64,000 bases of DNA from NCBI RefSeq assembly GCF_006335015.1, contig NZ_VDGT01000017.1:62001-126000 (forward strand), given 5' to 3'. How positions within the stretch are numbered: position 1 is the first letter of the stretch; each line of letters starts with the position of its first letter. The notes below the pieces were generated by a model that was not told the origin of the DNA, did not search any database, and saw nothing but the letters and a program-made list of their open reading frames with translations. The translations under genes and the position numbers were made by a program. The DNA is from Streptomyces sedi (GTDB lineage Bacteria > Actinomycetota > Actinomycetes > Streptomycetales > Streptomycetaceae). This document shows, piece after piece, positions 62,624 through 64,000 of this stretch.

Positions 62624-63169
62624 CTACTTCGGCCAGGCGTCGGCGAGCATCCGGCGGGTGTCGGCGAGGAGTTGGGGCAGCACCTTGGTGTGGCCCACGA
62701 CGGGCATGAAGTTGGCGTCGCCGCCCCAGCGCGGCACGACGTGCTGGTGCAGATGGGGCGCGATGCCGGCGCCGGCGGCGACGCCCTGGTTCATCCCGAT
62801 GTTGAATCCGTGCGCGCCCGAGGCGGTGCGGATCGCGGCCATCGCCCGCTTGGTGAGGGTCGCCAGCTCGGCGGTCTCCGCGTCCGTCAGCTCGGTGTAG
62901 TCGGCGACGTGGCGGTAGGGGACGACCAGCAGGTGACCGCCGTTGTACGGGTAGAGGTTGAGCACCGCGTAGACGGTCTCGCCCCTGGTGATCACCAGGC
63001 CGTCCTCGTCGCTCTTGGCGGGGATCGAGCAGAACGGACAGCCGTCGTCGGCACCGGGACCGGTCGGTTTGCCCTCGCCCTGGATGTAGGCCATCCGGTG
63101 GGGCGTCCAGAGGCGTTGGAACGCGTCCGGTGTCCCCACCCCGATCTGCTGCTCCGGCTCGCTGCTCAT
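62624..63169 (-). CDS. HIT-family protein, probable diadenosine tetraphosphate phosphorylase
   Basis: 181 residues. The histidine triad is His139, His141 and His143 in PHLHQHVVPRW, and CPFCSIP (Cys44, Cys47) is the zinc pair. NLYPYNGGHLLVVPYRH is the nucleotide-binding strand. The mycobacterial orthologue at the same locus (Rv2613c) has been characterised as an AP4A phosphorylase. The ATG at 63169 has no Shine-Dalgarno; a TATGCT lies exactly 7 bases upstream, so it may be leaderless. In relatives it is co-transcribed behind thrS; here thrS has decayed, so the gene must rely on its own promoter. Confidence 0.92.
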   Translation of the reverse strand: MSSEPEQQIGVGTPDAFQRLWTPHRMAYIQGEGKPTGPGADDGCPFCSIPAKSDEDGLVITRGETVYAVLNLYPYNGGHLLVVPYRHVADYTELTDAETAELATLTKRAMAAIRTASGAHGFNIGMNQGVAAGAGIAPHLHQHVVPRWGGDANFMPVVGHTKVLPQLLADTRRMLADAWPK

Positions 63170-63176
63170 GACGGCC

Positions 63177-63182
63177 AGCATA
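63177..63182 (-). promoter_or_regulatory. possible leaderless -10 for the HIT gene
   Basis: TATGCT on the minus strand, 7 bases before the ATG. No clear -35 is seen at 17-18 bases. It could have become important after loss of thrS-driven transcription. Confidence 0.3.
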
Positions 63183-63248
63183 TGGCGTCCGGGTGCGAAA
63201 GGGTCCCCGGGGCGAGCCCGGGGGCCACACGACGGCCGAAGATCGTCG

Positions 63249-63733
63249 TTCGGAGGGAAGGCCCCCGGTGCGGTGGATGTGCGCGTCGTCCCGGGCGAAC
63301 CCACGTGCCCCGGTCGGCGAGTGGACGACGCCCGGCTTCTCGTGCCGGTGGACCGTGCGAACGCGAAGAGCCGCGACGGCAATTCCCGAGGGGAACGCCC
63401 ACGCGCCCTGAAAATCAGTTTGTGCATCGGACAGTTCATTACCCTGAGGCCATGGTCCCGCCTCTCGAATTCCACGGGTGGGAACGCGGACTCCGCGTAG
63501 TCCGGGAGGCGGCCCGGAGTCTCGAAGAGCGGGCGCCCGGCGATGTGCGGTGTGTTGACGAATGCGTCGTCCCGCGTCCTCGCGCCCCTTCCGCGAATAG
63601 TGCTCCCTCGCCCGGCGCACCGTGCCGCCCCGCGGGGGGATATCGCGGGCCCCGAGCCCGGCTCCCCGGGAACGGGGTAGGGGCCGAACTCGGCGCCGGA
63701 CCCGCGGTGATCCGGCTTCCCGCCCTCGGCGAG
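63249..63733 (-). pseudogene. thrS: threonyl-tRNA synthetase remnant, frameshifted and truncated at both ends
   Basis: About 485 bp, in the orientation and position of intact thrS ahead of the HIT gene. Translation jumps frame three times while staying collinear with ThrRS. Segment 1, around 63638-63733, includes DHRGSGAEFGPYPVPGEPGSG. Segment 2 (63570-63638) includes RGGTVRRAREHYSRKGREDAG. Segment 3 (63353-63568) includes NTPHIAGRPLFETPGRL and MNCPMHKLIFRARGRSPREL. Segment 4 (63249-63362) includes VHRHEKPGVVH and ARGFARDDAHIH. These are the class II core from motif 1 to motif 2, including the MNCPMH zinc cysteine. One step is explained by loss of a single G (TTCGGCACGGTC expected, TTCGCACGGTC seen near 63360). 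The N-terminal TGS/editing domains, motif 3 and the anticodon domain are gone. It cannot make a functional enzyme. Confidence 0.88.
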
Positions 63734-63861
63734 GAACACCGGACGCGCCTCGGCTCGTCCCGGCCCCGCCGGGCGAGGCCGGCTGGACGGGGCCCCGTTC
63801 CCGCACGGCACCGCACCGGGCGGCGGGAGACCCGCCGCAGGTCCGGGGCCTGCCACGACGA

Positions 63862-63889
63862 AGGCCGGTCCGCTACTGCGGACCGGCCT
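63862..63889 (-). terminator. terminator of tRNA-Val
   Basis: Perfect 12-bp stem AGGCCGGTCCGC/GCGGACCGGCCT with a 4-base loop, starting 10 bases after the tRNA 3' end on the minus strand. It also isolates the thrS remnant from upstream transcription. Confidence 0.85.
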
Positions 63890-63899
63890 CATCCCGGGG

Positions 63900-63971
63900 T
63901 GGGCGATACTGGGTTCGAACCAGTGACCTCTTCGGTGTGAACGAAGCGCTCTCCCACTGAGCTAATCGCCC
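63900..63971 (-). tRNA. tRNA-Val (anticodon CAC)
   Basis: 72 nt without encoded CCA. The acceptor stem GGGCGAT pairs with ATCGCCC, with A as discriminator. D arm GCTC-AGTGGG-AGAGC, anticodon stem CTTCG/CGAAG with loop TTCACAC (anticodon CAC, reading GTG), and T arm ACTGG-TTCGAAC-CCAGT are all intact. GTG is a dominant valine codon in this GC-rich genome. Transcription is on the minus strand towards the thrS remnant. Confidence 0.96.
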
Positions 63972-64000
63972 GGGTTTTTCGTGCCCCTCGGCACGGGAAG

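Noticed and set aside
62624..63892. A single 422-residue HIT fusion protein using the open frame through the thrS remnant
   Set aside because: The added N-terminal residues are partly thrS-derived and partly noise, and the HIT family starts at MSSEPEQQ. The frame is open only because stop codons are rare at this GC content.
63980..63995. Hairpin CGTGCC/GGCACG at the window end as a terminator
   Set aside because: The T-run lies on the wrong side for minus-strand transcription, and the context is cut by the window edge.

Overview
The window is a very GC-rich stretch of actinobacterial chromosome, most likely from Streptomyces or a close relative. The evidence is bldD in its usual place, an actinobacterial integration host factor, a PIM-lipid operon, frequent GTG/TTG starts, ATGA stop-start overlaps, and a housekeeping gene order that can be followed almost gene by gene in Streptomyces and partly in Mycobacterium. 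It is core chromosome: I see no phage, transposon, CRISPR array or biosynthetic cluster.

Layout, left to right. (1) 1-9868, mostly minus strand: rsmB, fmt, priA, metK, coaBC, rpoZ, gmk and mihF, with one small plus-strand helix-turn-helix gene. (2) 10209-20221: a complete pyrimidine operon pyrR-pyrB-pyrC-(membrane protein)-carA-carB-pyrD-pyrF, chained by 4- to 8-base overlaps and headed by a PyrR-binding motif just before the pyrR ribosome binding site. (3) 20354-20974: bldD, divergent, with a BldD operator over its own -10 and a strong bidirectional terminator behind it. (4) 20993-34375: nusB-efp, a degenerate M24 peptidase-like protein, a P-loop kinase-like ATPase, the shikimate genes aroQ-B-K-C-E, mltG, ruvX, alaS and two small envelope proteins. 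(5) 34566-38805, less conserved: a STAND-type ATPase probably read from a leaderless mRNA, rpsD, an iron-box-controlled HugZ-like gene and a repeat-filled spacer. (6) 38806-47623: rarA, a VKOR-type protein, an MBL-fold hydrolase, a membrane cyclophilin, a DUF349 protein, rel and apt. (7) 47620-56413: secF-secD-yajC, ruvB-ruvA-ruvC, a YebC-family regulator and pdxT-pdxS. (8) 56574-63971: a 129-bp tandem repeat block, a LemA-like protein, the mannolipid genes pimA, PatA-like acyltransferase and pgsA, a large unknown membrane protein, a HIT protein, a decayed thrS and tRNA-Val(CAC).

The genes serve nucleotide and aromatic amino-acid synthesis, cofactors (SAM, CoA, PLP), stringent response, protein export, Holliday-junction repair and inositol-lipid synthesis. 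The most unusual observation is a frameshifted, doubly truncated threonyl-tRNA synthetase gene exactly where intact thrS is expected. The slot where hisS is expected between the VKOR and MBL genes is also empty. I infer that this lineage has lost or relocated two tRNA-synthetase genes from otherwise conserved neighbourhoods. Regulatory sites recognised by eye are the PyrR box, the BldD operator, a DtxR/DmdR-type iron box, two or three probable leaderless promoters, and a 17-bp GC-rich intergenic repeat in seven copies.
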